Notes: generated by a model from the sequence alone, not told the origin. Numbered from the stretch's first letter, positions 10,325-22,134 are shown. The stretch: DNA of 64,000 bases from Paramacrobiotus metropolitanus (GCF_019649055.1 NW_026570294.1:186001-250000), one strand, 5' to 3'. Translations and numbers: made by a program.

Positions 10325-11561
10325 TCAGCTTCCATTTTCCTCTTCATTACGTAATTCTCTTGCCGTTTTGAGCCAGTCTGCCGCTAACGTGAAATTCCCG
10401 CTGCCGGCTATTTTCTGTCCAATCAGGAAAGCGTCTTCGGATGTAAAAAGCTTGGCAGGGCGCATTCCGGGAACGTGACCTTTAACAATATCTCGGGCTG
10501 GAATATCCTCATCTGACTGGAATTTTGCGAGGGTGTCTATGCGACCATCCATTTCCGATTTCGTGGGGAAGGAGAGTAAACAACGCTGTTTTCGCAATAA
10601 CTGTTTGTGCTCTGCAACGGAAGGGAATAGTTATGGAATAGGGAATAGACGATTTTGTACAAACTGTAGGAGTGTACAAGAAATCTGGGCTGTGTATCGA
10701 TAATCTAAATTTGTAAACATTTTGGAATATTGAGTAATGAAATTAATTTTTAGCTGCCACTCTGTATATCTGTAATTATGAAATCCTGATCGTGAGCGTC
10801 GGATTCGTAGCTGATATCACTTATGTACTTTATATAATAATTAATGGCTGGTAGCAACAACCTACAGTGGTGATCGAAACAAGGTTTAAAATGACAAAGA
10901 ATAATAAATTGCCTGCAAAAACGTCAGTCTTCGTTAAGTTCAGCACATCATCGAAGTCCACCCCGTGTAGTTTGACGCGTTGAAATGTCCGCACCCAATC
11001 CATGTCATTTCCGCTTTCATTGTTTGCCGCTTGTGCAATTGTATTGATCTTTAATTGTTTCGTGTAACTGCAGATAATTAACACTAGTTGCGCGAGCTTA
11101 ATGATAAAATGAATTTATTGTTAGTGTAATAGGGTGATGGCCCGCCCTTTATAGCATTGGACAACGAAGCAAACTGGAAGGCCGGATAGAGATTAAACAT
11201 CAACAATTGACGAAATGATAACACCGCCGTTTAAATTGACAAAGACATACCGGTTATATACGTGCACATTACAAATTATCAGTAGATATACGACAAAGGC
11301 AGAATTAAACAGTAGACGCGCTGCATTTTGGAATAACGTTTTGTGTACTGAGCGGTGTCAAACAAACCGTTTAATTTCCGCAACCTTTATGCTTTCCTTT
11401 CGAAGTAGAGATCCCAATAACTCCACAATTATTTTCTCCGTGGTCTTGAATGCCTGCAGGTCCATCAGGGCGGGATGGGCATTCGCTGCCATCGCGCATC
11501 GACCAGAATCGCAACTTAAAATTAATCCTGCCAATAGGATGTAGCGGTGCACGATAGGCAT
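10325..11561 (-). pseudogene. Truncated collagen prolyl 4-hydroxylase alpha gene (N-terminal exons only)
   Basis: Three minus-strand pieces match the first three exons of the intact gene at 12.4 kb. Exon 1 (11364-11561) encodes a signal peptide and the helical P4HA N-domain. Exon 2 (about 11050-10913) contains the TKTDVFAG end of that domain. Exon 3 (10611-10325) holds the start of the peptide-substrate-binding domain with LFTSEDAFLIGQ, then stops. The rest of that domain and the whole Fe(II)/2-oxoglutarate dioxygenase domain are missing from the downstream side. Exon 2 ends in a GC rather than a GT donor (10912-10911). The frames remain open, so a short non-catalytic secreted protein could still be made, but a decaying duplicate is more likely. 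It is head-to-head with the intact gene. Confidence 0.65.
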
Positions 11562-12415
11562 CTGGATGGCAGGTTGGTACTTTTAAAGTCTATGTGCCCA
11601 TGCCCTAAAATTAAATGATGTGTGCTATGAAGCTAGACAAACATATGATTAGCGCTGAATAAAGGAGTGATGTTCTGGAATACAAATCGCATCAGTGTCG
11701 TCAATTCATAACTACCAACGTTATGTACTAGTGACACCACAGTCCCAAACAGAACAATTACTAACGATGACTCTTAGTGACAGTTAAAAAGATTTTAAGC
11801 AAATGTGGGGGAACAACACCGGTTGGTAGTTGGTAACTTGGTAGAAAATACTTACGAGTAAAACATACGATTTCTGTAGCTATCATTCAGGTGCAAAACA
11901 CCGGCTGGAGTCTGCAGTCAGTTTACTGAGCTTGCATTTGCTCAACACTTCAGCTCAGCTACCAACTACTTCAAAGTGTGATCAGTTATTACCGCCTGCA
12001 TCTTTACATTAGCGTTGATTCAGCATAATAATTCCTTGTTTCAGCATACAGCATAAATGTGTCACATCTCGCTCGACGGTTAGCATGATATCGGAGCTAA
12101 AGACAGATTGTACGACAAGACCTCCCTGTACATACCGCGTATGTGGTGCTGTGCAATAACTACCGATTTTAGAAATTTTTAATTACAGTACATACATAAC
12201 GTTATTCTAAATACCGTACATGGATACTTCAACAATTTATCAGCTTTAGGATAATATATGCGGTATTATTCGTCATAAGTACAGGCACGCGGTAATTTAG
12301 AATGAGTCACACGTGGAACAATTAATTAATCAGCTATTATTTTTCTGTGGTTATTCTGTTTTACTATGGGACCGGAACTTAGCAGCTGCTGTGGAAAAAC
12401 TGAATTTCCGGAATA
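11562..12415. other. Divergent intergenic region between the two P4HA copies
   Basis: No coding signal. The two P4HA copies point away from each other here, so this 850-bp stretch would hold both promoters. No TATA box or other element could be assigned with confidence. Confidence 0.4.
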
Positions 12416-14569
12416 ATGCGGTCCCAAGTTTTCTTGAATACTCTGTTTGGACTGTTCATTATTATTAACAATCACCACGCTGCAGCCGATGTATCTTCAG
12501 CTGTGGCCGATATGGATGCCTGGATTGCCACGGAGAAGGTGGTCTTGGATATTCTGCAACGTACCCTTCATGAGGAGCGCCGCAAACTCAGAGAAGCCAA
12601 GCGGTTCGTCGCATGTTTCTAAATTTGACGGCTATAATTGTACGGTTATATAAAATGCATACCAGAAATTAGTACTGTGCAGCTGCCAAGACTAATAATA
12701 ATATTATTTAGTCTTGGCAGTAGTTTACGTTTATAATATTATTATAAACTGTTGGTAATATAATATTACTATAAACTGTTGGTCAACTACTTTATTGCGC
12801 CAATATAGGTTAAAGGGGAGATTGTCACAGTTGTTAGAAGAGGGGAATGAACGACGCCCACGAAATGCGTTCCAGCATATGAAATTGTGGTTGACTCTGG
12901 ACGACGTCGTCAGTGTAATTTCGACTGATGTGTTTACTGGTAATTCTCAAAATTAAAGGAAACGATAGCTTTAATTTATAACAACGCTGTGAACAATTGC
13001 TGGGTAGCACAGTTAGCTGTTTGCAATAAAACATGTTCGCGATTATGTGTGTTAACGTCTTCGCTTTGCCTTGCAGAGCATTACAAATTACTTGAGGAAG
13101 AGCGCTGCGTGCAAACATTTCCCGACAAACAGGAGATCGACAATTACGGAGAGATTTTCGCGAGACTGCAGTTAGTCTACAAAATTCATCCGCAGGACAT
13201 CGCCGAAGGTCGCATTCCCGGTACCCGGAAGACCATACCCTTCACATCCGAGGAAGCCTTCCTGATTGGCCACCAACAAGCGCAGAGCTTACTTTTTAAT
13301 GCAGCGGCGGCTTGGCTGGAAACGGCACTGGAGACTTACATCGAAGAACCGGAAGGAGAAAAAACCGGCAACGTCTTGGACATCTTGAACTGGCTACAAT
13401 TGACAATTTATCAGGATACCGGCAATGCTGTTAGAGCGTTGGAGTACAGTCTACAAATGCAGGAGATTGATCCAGAGTATTGGAATTTAAAGGATAACAT
13501 CAAGGTTTACGAGAATATGATTAACAATCTGACTGCTGTGCAGATGGAAGCGTTTCGCAATGCGCCAAATGCTACGGTATCCTTTAACACCGGCGCCGTA
13601 GATCCGCTGAGCGTTAGTTCGGCGGATGAAGCGTATCGCGCTCTCTGTCGCGGAGAAGAACGAATGGTAACAATTGCTTTATTTTGTACAAAAGCTATCT
13701 TTCTATTGCGAATGTTGTTGTGAATATCGTCACTGTGAGAACCTGATGACTAGGGTAGGATCCAGGAATTCGCAATCGACTGAAGTGCCATTATCAAACG
13801 TACAACAATCCGTATCTGCTAATCCAGCCGGTAAAAGTGGAACAGCTGTACGATGACCCGCAAATTATCATGTTTCATAGCGTCCTGCTGGAAACCCAAG
13901 CGTCACGCATCCGCCAAGTCGGTCATCACCATTTATCCCGGGGTCGTGTTGCCGGAGGAGATGTCCGTGGAATGGTTTCCAATTACCGTATTTCAAAAAT
14001 GTAGCGCGTGTGTTCTTTTTGGTGGATTAAAATCATTATAAATTTTGTCTTTCTGTAGCGCCTTTTTAGAAGAAAGTATCGATCCGGTTATCGCCGAAGT
14101 AAACCGCTACATCGGCCACATTACCAATCTGGACAGCAGCATAGCCGAAGATCTGCAAGTCAACAACTACGGTATCGGTGGTCATTACTCGTCGCATTAT
14201 GACTTTTACACCAACGTCCACGATGTGTTCAATCTCATCGCGCCCATGACCAATTACGAAATATGGGGCGATCGGCTGGCCACCTTTCTTCTATATATGA
14301 CGGATGTGGAGGCCGGCGGCGCCACGGTGTTCCCGCGTCTCAACCTGACACTCTTTCCCGCAGCCGGGTCCGCCGTTTTCTGGTACAATAAATTTAAAGA
14401 TCTCTCACCGGATCCGCGAACATTCCACGCAGGTTGCCCGGTTTTGGCCGGGAATAAATGGATATCGAACAAATGGATCAGAGAGAAAGGGCAGGACAAA
14501 TATAGACCCTGTGCACTGCAGCCAGATGGAGTTGCTAATTTGACCAACTGGCTGGAGCGTTTCGCTTAA
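12416..14569 (+). CDS. P4HA: Prolyl 4-hydroxylase subunit alpha (collagen P4H), complete
   Basis: Five exons join in frame to 547 residues, the usual family length: 12416-12607, 12831-12939, 13077-13666, 13759-14000 and 14059-14569. The enzyme hydroxylates proline in collagen-type X-Pro-Gly in the ER, using Fe(II), 2-oxoglutarate, O2 and ascorbate. A signal peptide (about residues 1-24) is followed by the helical N-domain, the peptide-substrate-binding domain (PFTSEEAFLIGHQQAQ, TPR-like) and the dioxygenase domain. In the last exon HYD supplies the first His and the Asp of the iron triad, HAGCPV the distal His, and NKWISNKW the 2-oxoglutarate-binding Lys. GGATVFPRL and SAVFWYN are also typical. 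The exon 1 donor (GTCGCA) is weak and could be placed a few bases later. AATAAA lies at 14791. Likely to act on cuticular or basement-membrane collagens. Confidence 0.93.
12681..12720. repeat. Perfect hairpin in P4HA intron 1
   Basis: CTGCCAAGACTAA is followed by an AT-rich loop and the exact complement TTAGTCTTGGCAG. Just downstream, ATAAACTGTTGGT is directly repeated. Probably a small foldback insertion; it lies within the first intron. Confidence 0.7.
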
Positions 14570-15197
14570 ACGTGAATCAGTAAAGCAGTGAAAAACGAAT
14601 TTCAAGACTGACGAAAACATGGGTTATTCTTGGCTTACATAAGTTATAACCGTTGTGCACGTTGGTTGTACAAATATGCTTGCCAATCTATGTAGTACAT
14701 AACTGCAACTAAGATATAATATGGAAATTATGAAAGATACGTATTCTGCGCTTCGCCGAATTCCATGGTACATGTATATGCGGGTTTGTTAATAAACTGA
14801 TAAGGCTAATGAAAAAAATTGGCAAGGCAACGACATTTGACAAATCGGAAACAGTCAAACAGGAGATGAGTTATTAAAATCAAAATTCCATAATTTTTGA
14901 GAAATTCGAGAACAGCATCGAGTGCACAACAAACCTCAAGCTTTTAGCAAACCAGGTCGTACAGCCTAGTTTCGAAGATGCAAAAACCAAAAAGCTCAGA
15001 TCTGTGCACAGCGTCAGACGCTGTTCAGAATATTTTCCCCTTTATCATCACTAGTAAGTAGCACACTTATTTCAGTATAATGTTATTTTACAGACCTGGC
15101 GGTCATTAAAATTATAGAATTACCTATTTCGGATTGGTTGCAGACTTACAGTCTTTTCATGATGAGCACTACTTAAGTACTGGGCAGCGGAGGTGTA
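14570..15197. other. P4HA 3' flank and spacer
   Basis: Contains the likely P4HA polyadenylation signal AATAAA at 14791-14796. From about 15135 the sequence matches the 5' flank of glycine-zipper copy 1 (CAGTCTTTTCATGATG). No other gene seen. Confidence 0.45.
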
Positions 15198-15359
15198 ATG
15201 GGAGCCGCTGTGGGCGGTATTATCGGCGGCATTGCTGGAGGCGTTTTGGGTGTACATCACCACGATAAGGAATATGGCCAGTTCATTGGAATGACGGTGG
15301 ACGGTGCGACCGGCACGGTATCCGGCGTCGTTTTCGGGAACACGGTCCGCACCTTCTGA
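15198..15359 (+). pseudogene. Glycine-zipper gene, copy 3 (short, disrupted)
   Basis: ATG 15198 opens MGAAVGGIIGGIAGG and runs 53 codons to TGA at 15357, covering only the first hydrophobic segment of copy 1. The upstream CAGTCTTTTCATGATG is conserved with copy 1, but the intervening bases are altered so that the original start is out of frame (a TAA follows). The second hydrophobic segment is gone. Either a decayed duplicate or a shortened one-helix gene; the former is favoured. Confidence 0.6.
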
Positions 15360-16005
15360 TTTTGTCCATGCTGTTTTAGGGCTTGCATGTCCACAATGAA
15401 CTTGTCAGCTTCTTTGCAACTTGTTAATTTTTAGAAGACAAGTTAAAAATCCGTATAGGGAAATAATAACTTTATTGAGAAGATGAGTTAGTGAAAATCA
15501 CCGAAGAGCAGATGCGCCTTGGCGCTAGGTGCTTGTTCTGGATGCAGGAAGGCGATGGAGGAGCTGCTGCTGGAACCGAGCAAGGCAAACCGAACGTCAG
15601 TGTCGCAGTTTTGGCAGCAACCAAAAATTCAACGCAAACGAATTCGAAGAAATCTACACAATGTACTATGTACAAAGTGCTAGATGAGATGTAAAAATTA
15701 ATAGACAGTTATGTATGCTTTATTATCCCTAAAATTGAGAATATTGACTACAATCCATAATCAAGATCACACGAAAATTTTTCCCATCGAAATATCTTCA
15801 TTCAATAGGCACTGACGTAATAAAAATGTGAAAATTCCATGTAGCAAAACTATATTATTATCGCCTACTGTAGCCGAACGAATGTCTGATATCGCAAACT
15901 TACAAGTAAGAATAAAAATGATGCAGCGAATTGATTAAATATATGCCTGTGTGTATTATCAAAAACAGTATTCCCACAAAAACGCGCTCAACTGCTAAAC
16001 GACAG
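15360..16005. other. Intergenic, AT-rich
   Basis: Overlapping open frames exist on both strands at 15470-15695, but neither begins with a convincing ATG or resembles a known protein. Nothing else recognised. Confidence 0.3.
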
Positions 16006-16990
16006 CTAAGAGCCTGGCTGCTTGGAAGTCACTCTTTGTAATTCAAGGAGAAAGTGGCGGGTGATGCGCGACAGTTTCTCCAACTGTAGACCTTGAATAC
16101 CGTCCACGCACCATTGCTTCCCGTGGTAGTGCGTCGAGGGACGCGGATCCGCCGCCTGCAGCGCGCACAGCATCTACAAAACGAAATCATTGTCAGTAGT
16201 ACCTTTGCAAGCTATATAGCATTAGCGAGCGACAGATGGCCGTATAATCCGCAATCGAGAATTGTACCTTGCAGACGGCTCGCTTGAGTTCTTGCTCTGC
16301 ATCAGTATTCCGATTCCGTTGCTCCAAGAGTTCGTTTAGCTTCTGGTTACTCGGTACCTCGAAGAAATTGTAATGGTTCACTTTAGGTCTACCGTCTACT
16401 TTGTCTCCGACTTCGCCGCCCGTTATAGGCCGCGCTGAACGAGTGAACGGATAAATTAACTGAAATGAGTGAATGCCGGATAATTATCCAAGTAAAATAC
16501 TATAGTCTCATTTATCCTGAATCCCCGCTTCCTGCTCAGCTGCCTGCCGTGCTTACTCTTTCTTTTCTGAAAGCTCCGTCTGCACTGTCCAACGGATCCG
16601 TTCCGTGGGAACGAAATCCGTGCACGCTTCTCCGCTATACACACACCGCCACTTGGCTACGGCTCCTCGGCACTCCCCGCGCGCCATCCCGCGACCGAAA
16701 TTGACTGCTTGACCAGGGACCCAAATCCACGGACCGCACCGCGTTTCCGGCACCAGCACTTCCACGGGAACACTGGAAACTTCTGGGGAATAGGTGAGAG
16801 CCAGATGCGCTTCGCCCGCCTTGCTCTGCACAAAAAGACGGTCGAATGGGACGAATTCACGGCGTTGATCGAGACAGAAGAGATCGACGAAGTGCCCGTT
16901 GTTGGCCACGTCCACCACGCGTCCGTACCGCATCATTCCGTCGTTGAACAGAACGTCGACGACGTTCTCGCGGTGCATTCCGCTAGGCAT
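16006..16990 (-). CDS. Protein with tandem barrel-like repeats, related to the N-terminus of the F-box protein at 29.9 kb
   Basis: Three minus-strand exons join in frame to 240 residues: 16990-16557, 16388-16268 and 16173-16006 (stop TAG 16008-16006). The first exon holds two similar units. One begins VVDVLFNDG and ends VPFDRLFVQ; the second begins VEVLVPETRCGPWIWV and ends FVPTERIRW. Each has the short-strand, V/W-rich look of a Tudor- or Agenet-like barrel. The same order (V.V..NG, G..VD, VDF, VIPY, then PWTWYE and VVRANRLR) occurs in the F-box protein. The last exons are helical and charged. The exon 2 acceptor (after GACGGTAG) has a poor pyrimidine tract and is the weakest part of the model; a TTGCAG at 17015 suggests a 5'-UTR intron. 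Function unknown, perhaps ligand or adaptor binding. Confidence 0.6.
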
Positions 16991-17017
16991 GCTTAAAGGT
17001 GTGTCGGGACTCTGCAA

Positions 17018-18293
17018 GGAAAATGCACTGATGCACAGTACACCGCCGCGCGCACAGTGGAATACGCTCCAGTAAAATGCCTTCCTCCAGTAGCTACATG
17101 CAGAAAGAAATTGATGGTAGATTAAGTATAAATATGCTTCACAAAAAACCTGTAAAAATTTAATATCAAGATAAATAAGAAAACATTAGGCTGGAAATAT
17201 ACCTATGTTATTATTATCAATCTTATATTACTGTACCGTGAAAGAAAAGCACCCAAATGTGAAAAATCCCTTTAGCAAAATCTAGAAAACTGTTTGTTTT
17301 GCGCTCTCAGCCGCTCTGCCACACAGTATTTGCAGACAGATCGAACGCAGGAAATTTCCGGTTTTAACCCGTTCCACACTATGCGTGTTAGACCGACATG
17401 GTGGAGGACTTCTTCTCTCTTATTCGTAATTATGGTCAAATGTTGATGTTAATGGTTTTATTTCAAAGAACAGAGGTCAGGCTACAGTTTACAACGTATA
17501 GCCGTTAACTCCCTTATGTCCGAAAGGTCCAGGGAGTGGCCAAACATGATCAAAATTGACCAAACGGGGTACTCGGAGGTCTAGCTTGCTGTTACAGCCA
17601 CCTCCGCATCAGATAATTACCAGAAAAATCACAGAAGAAGCAGTTGTTTAGCTTTATACTGGAATGAGGGAAAGTTTAGAGAAAAAACGTTCGTTGGTCA
17701 GTGCTGGTCAATTGAAAATACCATGTCGGTTTTGACACGGTTGGACACGGTACTAAAAAACAAATAATCTTTAAAAATTCATATCAATTGACAGAAGCAT
17801 CGTAAGCGGTACAATAAACAATCAAAAGAAAGCCCATAAATTGTTTTAATAACTGACTGGGTCATAATGGTCAGCAAAGTGACCACTGGTCAGCGCAGGC
17901 AAGAAACCCGAAAACTGTAATTTTTGACTAAACGCTGTTAAAATCAATGCAAACAAATGTAAAACAGCTGTGTAATGACTGCTCTCGGTACTTTTGAAAT
18001 CGCTATGACCCGTTCTGTCTACAATATAACCGCATAAACGACTGAACGTCGGACCGGAATGGTTGCGTGAACGGCTGTTTTGGCTATTTCGTGGTACAGT
18101 GCACTTGCTTGTGTGCGGAGTGCTATTACTGGCTTCATGCCTTGTTCTTAGAGCTGGCTACTCCACTGGTCATCGAACAATTCGTATACAGTATTCTTTG
18201 CAAATTTTATCTGAATTACACTGCAGCAATGAGTGAGAAGTCTTGTAAAAGTTATTTATCTCGCGTTAATACTCTGCTAGTGACGCTTGTACC
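17018..18293. other. Intergenic, repeat-like, many TGACC/GGTCA words
   Basis: No gene supported. GACCACTGGTCAG (17880) and several related GGTCA/TGACC words recur here and again at 18.95-19.3 kb. ATGCGTGTTAG(A/G)CCGACATGGT occurs at ~17380 and ~19408, so the two flanks of the hAT insertion share an older repeat. Confidence 0.4.
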
Positions 18294-18712
18294 CAGGGCC
18301 GTAGCGAGGGGGGGTGCGCACGGGCGCACGCACCCCCCTCCTCGGCTAATTTCTGAAATTATTTTGCGCCCGAATCTGGCGCACGGGCGCGCGGGCACGA
18401 AATTCAAGGGAATTTTAAGGGCGCAGCGGGCGCCGAAACGAGTGCGCCCGTGGCGCAAGGGCGGTGCCGCGTTAAATTTGTATAAAATGTTTTGTAAATT
18501 TCGGAATCTTACACACAGTAGACTTTGACCTGTACTGCCGGCTGTGCAACGGGAGCAGAGCCGTAGCGAAGTCCAAGGGAAATGCGGGGCGCAAGGGGTG
18601 CAGACTCTTGAATATACGGGCGCAGTGGGCGCAGACCGAACTTAAAAAGGGCGCAACTGGCGCAGCCGATTTGCGCACCACCCCCCATCTTTCGGACCTC
18701 GCTACGGGCCTG
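18294..18712. mobile_element. Non-autonomous hAT element, 419 bp
   Basis: Starts CAGGGCCGTAGCGAGG and ends with its near-perfect complement, which read inward from the right is CAGGCCCGTAGCGAGG. An exact 8-bp duplication, CTTGTACC, lies at 18286-18293 and 18713-18720. Eight-base duplications with CAGGG-type ends are the hallmark of hAT transposons. The interior is GC-rich with GGGCGCA repeats and has no transposase, so it depends on an element elsewhere. The perfect duplication suggests a fairly recent insertion. Confidence 0.92.
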
Positions 18713-18720
18713 CTTGTACC

Positions 18721-20235
18721 CTTGCATCAAGCACACACATTTTGACCTTCCGGTCTATGAGCGCTCATACGGCATGCCTTGTACCTTGTAGAAATCAATC
18801 TGTGCGAAGCTGAGAATATAACGCAAATTTGAAGTGACTTAGAAGTTCTGTCTTCTTTTCTAAATACCAAAATTTGTTGTTTTGTACGCGTGTTGACGCA
18901 AGTATATACGGGTATAACAGGCTTGGCAGAACTTGACTGACCTTGATGTGCTAAATTCCCGTATTTCTCAACAACTGGTCACTTGTAAAACACTTTGAAG
19001 AATTGACCACCGGTATATTAACGATAGTGATCATTCTCCGGAACCAGCCCGGCTCTTTATCTCTACTATCCCGTTCAGTTGTATAGCTGGATATAGCATT
19101 ACTTCTACTGCACATGTTACTCAAACTGTGATCCACATTAAGGTAGATGACCAGTTGTCCAAAACATGAGCAGAAGTGACCAACTGTTGCGAAATATCCG
19201 ATTAGCACTTATACAATGGTGCATTTTACTAATTTTTCGTTTTTAAAGTTTTCTTGACCACTGGTCATGCCGATGACCATCACAATGCACTTGTAGTGAA
19301 GTACTCGTTAAGATCTATCGTTTGAGCTACTGACATATTCTATGCGATTTTTTTATCAGGTTTTATAAACGGCAACGGATAACATGTCGGCGCAACATGG
19401 TTACCATGCGTGTTAGGCCGACATGGTCATCTCCTGCTTGACCTATGGTCGCTAAAATTTCGAAAAAAATATTTTTCTCTTAATTGAATTTTTCTCTCCC
19501 AGACTGCCAATTTTCAAAACTGTAGTCCCATCCCTTCTAGTACCCGGTTTTCCTGGGTTAAAGCAGAATTAAACAGCTGGAAAGAACGGTTTTTTAGCCG
19601 GCTCTACTGGCTGACAAAGGGTAAAGAGACACTTGACCATTCAGTAATTTATTATTGCGGGAATGAAACCCCACAACCTGGCGTATGTAAAAGTTTTTCT
19701 CGCACTAATCATATATCTACCGTGATGCTTGCCTTCACCATCACCGCAGCTGTTATATTAATCTGGTCAGCCATCTTTTAATCGCCAATCGGCCAGCTTA
19801 ATTGGCCAGAAAATCGGTAGTCTCGTCACCAGTACCAGTACTCGTACGTGCGAAAGTTGTAAAGGCTGAACTGTACAAGCGACTGAAGCGAGTGAAAATA
19901 TACAAGCACTTACAAATGTAACACCCCATAGAATTAATATAAGATACAGCAGTTGTGTGTGAAATACATGTAGTAAAATAAAGGTGACCGCTGCACGTTA
20001 CACAACTTCGTTACCTTTATATCGCTTCATGACCTTTAGTACTACTGTAGCGGCTCCACTAAGTTATACCGCAGAGTTGGTGTACGGGAAAACAGGACCC
20101 AGAGTGTGTTTATTAATTGTGCAGGCGAACGCATGAGCATACACACGCTGCACCGGGTGCAATTACTCCTTACACAAACTCTGTGCCATGACTCTGGTCG
20201 AGTACGTTTTTCTCGGTACTTAGCCATGTATCTGT
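18721..20235. other. Intergenic, repeat-like
   Basis: No gene supported. Continues the TGACC/GGTCA-rich repeat that lies left of the hAT element, including TTGACCACTGGTCATG at 19255. Confidence 0.4.
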
Positions 20236-20237
20236 AC

Positions 20238-20243
20238 AGATAT

Positions 20244-20323
<80 letters not shown>

Positions 20324-20324
20324 A
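20238..20324. repeat. (TA)n microsatellite, about 80 bp
   Basis: An uninterrupted run of alternating T and A, flanked by TATTATAATA on the left and TTATTATG on the right. Long Tyr/Ile translations across it on either strand are artefacts. Confidence 0.97.
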
Positions 20325-20466
20325 TGCATATAACTGAGAACGCTTTACAGTTTTGCGAGCAGCGCTCGACGAAGAAGCTTCAAAAAGGGTTCTTTTTTAG
20401 TTTTTACGTATTTGAAACCGTTTTCAGACAATAGATCAGGTGCACCAGAGGTGCCGCCGGCAGAAA

Positions 20467-20766
20467 GGTACTTCGCTTTGACCGATATTTCGTACGGTTG
20501 CACTGCACGACTCAATATTTCTAACACTCACCAAACACTTTTGCCCGTGTTGGTCTGCGAGTCTAACACTCGGCATTTCAGTCGGCGCCTTCAGTCGGCT
20601 TACATGCTACACTGCGTGCTACATGCTGCAGCCTACGTGACTCATAGACATTTCAGTTATGCTGTTCAAGTAGTCGCCGGCTAAAGCGGCTGTTTGCTCG
20701 GCCGAGTGTTAGAAATATTGATCCATACAGTGCAACTGTACGAAATAATGGTCAAAGCGAAGTATA
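20467..20766. repeat. Foldback repeat with ~63-bp arms
   Basis: The arm at 20467-20530 (TACTTCGCTTTGACC ... ATATTTCTAACACTC) is complementary to 20704-20766 (GAGTGTTAGAAATAT ... GGTCAAAGCGAAGTA). The loop of ~170 bp is GC-richer than its flanks and holds shorter repeats (CAGTCGGC twice, TACATGCT). Probably a foldback transposon or MITE; no target duplication could be assigned. Confidence 0.75.
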
Positions 20767-20782
20767 CGTAGAAAAAGAAATA

Positions 20783-20979
20783 TAGTGGGAATTTAACTGC
20801 GGAGGCCAGCACTCTCTGTACTTGATGCCGTCACCCGCCTGGAGTGTGACGTTACGGCAGTACATACGGTTAAATCAGGCGTGGCACATTAGCACCATGT
20901 TTAGCCACAACGTAAAACTCCAGCCGGGTGACGGCAGCAAGTACAGGGAGTGCTGGCCTCAGCAGTTGAATTCCCCTTA
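20783..20979. mobile_element. Foldback MITE with ~65-bp terminal inverted repeats
   Basis: The left arm ATAGTGGGAATTTAACTGC through TGTGACGTT is complementary to the right arm AACGTAAAACTCC through GAATTCCCCTTAT, about 65 bp at roughly 85 percent by eye. The two arms contain AGGCCAGCACTC and its complement. The total is just under 200 bp, with a loop of ~60 bp and no coding capacity. Confidence 0.75.
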
Positions 20980-21119
20980 TCTGTACGTTCATGTGTAAAA
21001 ACTTTCGCTGGCAGGTTTTTCGTTTTTTCGCTGACAAATGGCAGTTTCTAAGCCACCCCTAGTGAAGTGGGCTACGCACCAGTACCACGATATAGGATTT
21101 GAATCGAACGATGCGAAGA

Positions 21120-21233
21120 AGTGTTTAGGATTACGCGAAAGCGAAAGTTTTTGCACATGAACTTATAAACGCGAACCATAATTATAACACGAACCATATA
21201 CGGCAAACACCATGTACCGGCACACTTCCCTTA
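21120..21233. mobile_element. Right-end fragment of the TTAA-flanked palindromic MITE
   Basis: GCGAAAGCGAAAGTTTTTGCACATG followed downstream by CATGTACCGGCACACTTCCCTTAA matches the right end of the MITE family at 7.5 and 46.1 kb, including the TTAA edge. The rest of the element is missing on the left. Confidence 0.6.
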
Positions 21234-22134
21234 ACGAACAACGGCTGCCGGTGGCGAATAACGGTTAATCAATGCCGGCGCGATCTTCAGCGTTTACACC
21301 GAACATCATCAGGGAAATTATCTGGGAAGAGGAGCAAGGACAAGGAAAATGCAAGAACGGTTTTAGAACAGTCAAATGTTTCCAAAAGTGTAGAAAATTA
21401 CCGTTAAAAACTGAAAACAAAGATCAGCTGCCATCGCACGTAATCACATCTTTCCGGTGGAACTTGCACCACTTTTGTGCTCTTCATTGGTAGAGTTCTC
21501 ATATGTATTGTACGGCTCCAGTCACATTCTGCAAGTACCTTTGCGGCATAGCCTGAAATCTGGTTAAGCTTGACTGGGTGCACAGGCACAAACACGGGAT
21601 ATCACAATCTTCTCGAAGAAGTCGTGGATGAGATGCGCTGTGTCCATTGATGCTGCTGGCTATTATGTGCTTATAAGTACGAGGGTAGAGTGTTTTTAAT
21701 TTAAATTTTTTTATTATTCCAAGCATCCTTAAACTCAACTTTAGTGGGTTATAGAGAAACCGGTGTCAAATTCAACTGAAGCTAAACACCAGGTATTTCG
21801 TTATAGCGGGCTTGTGACATGCTCGTGCAGGGGCTGACCGGTGGCCGTTGTATGAGCGGCTGAGTGAAACACTTTAACTAAAGTACGACCAAATACAACG
21901 TACATACAGTTCAAGCAAATTTTATTCCTGTTTTAAGCGGCCTGAACCCGATACAATATGAATCCAGCTTTCCAAATTTCTGGACTAAATGCCAAATGAG
22001 AGTTAATGAGCATCTAAGTTGGAGGTTTCGTTACGAATTTCCGAAAACGTCATAATGATACATGTATGTGGGAGCTGCCAAAAAAAGCGCTCTAACAAAA
22101 CAACCATTAACGTTGTACACGTGTATGCAGCAAT
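21234..22134. other. Intergenic, no supported gene
   Basis: Short frames only; nothing recognised. Confidence 0.3.

Noticed and set aside
15472-15694. Small frames on both strands after glycine-zipper copy 3
   Set aside because: The plus frame lacks a suitable ATG at its start and the minus frame is low-complexity. Neither resembles a known family.
18067-18736. Open frames across the GC-rich hAT element
   Set aside because: They cross transposon ends and the target duplication. The apparent Arg/Pro-rich proteins come from GGGCGCA repeats.
20042-20333. Poly Tyr-Ile frames on both strands
   Set aside because: Pure translation of the TA microsatellite.
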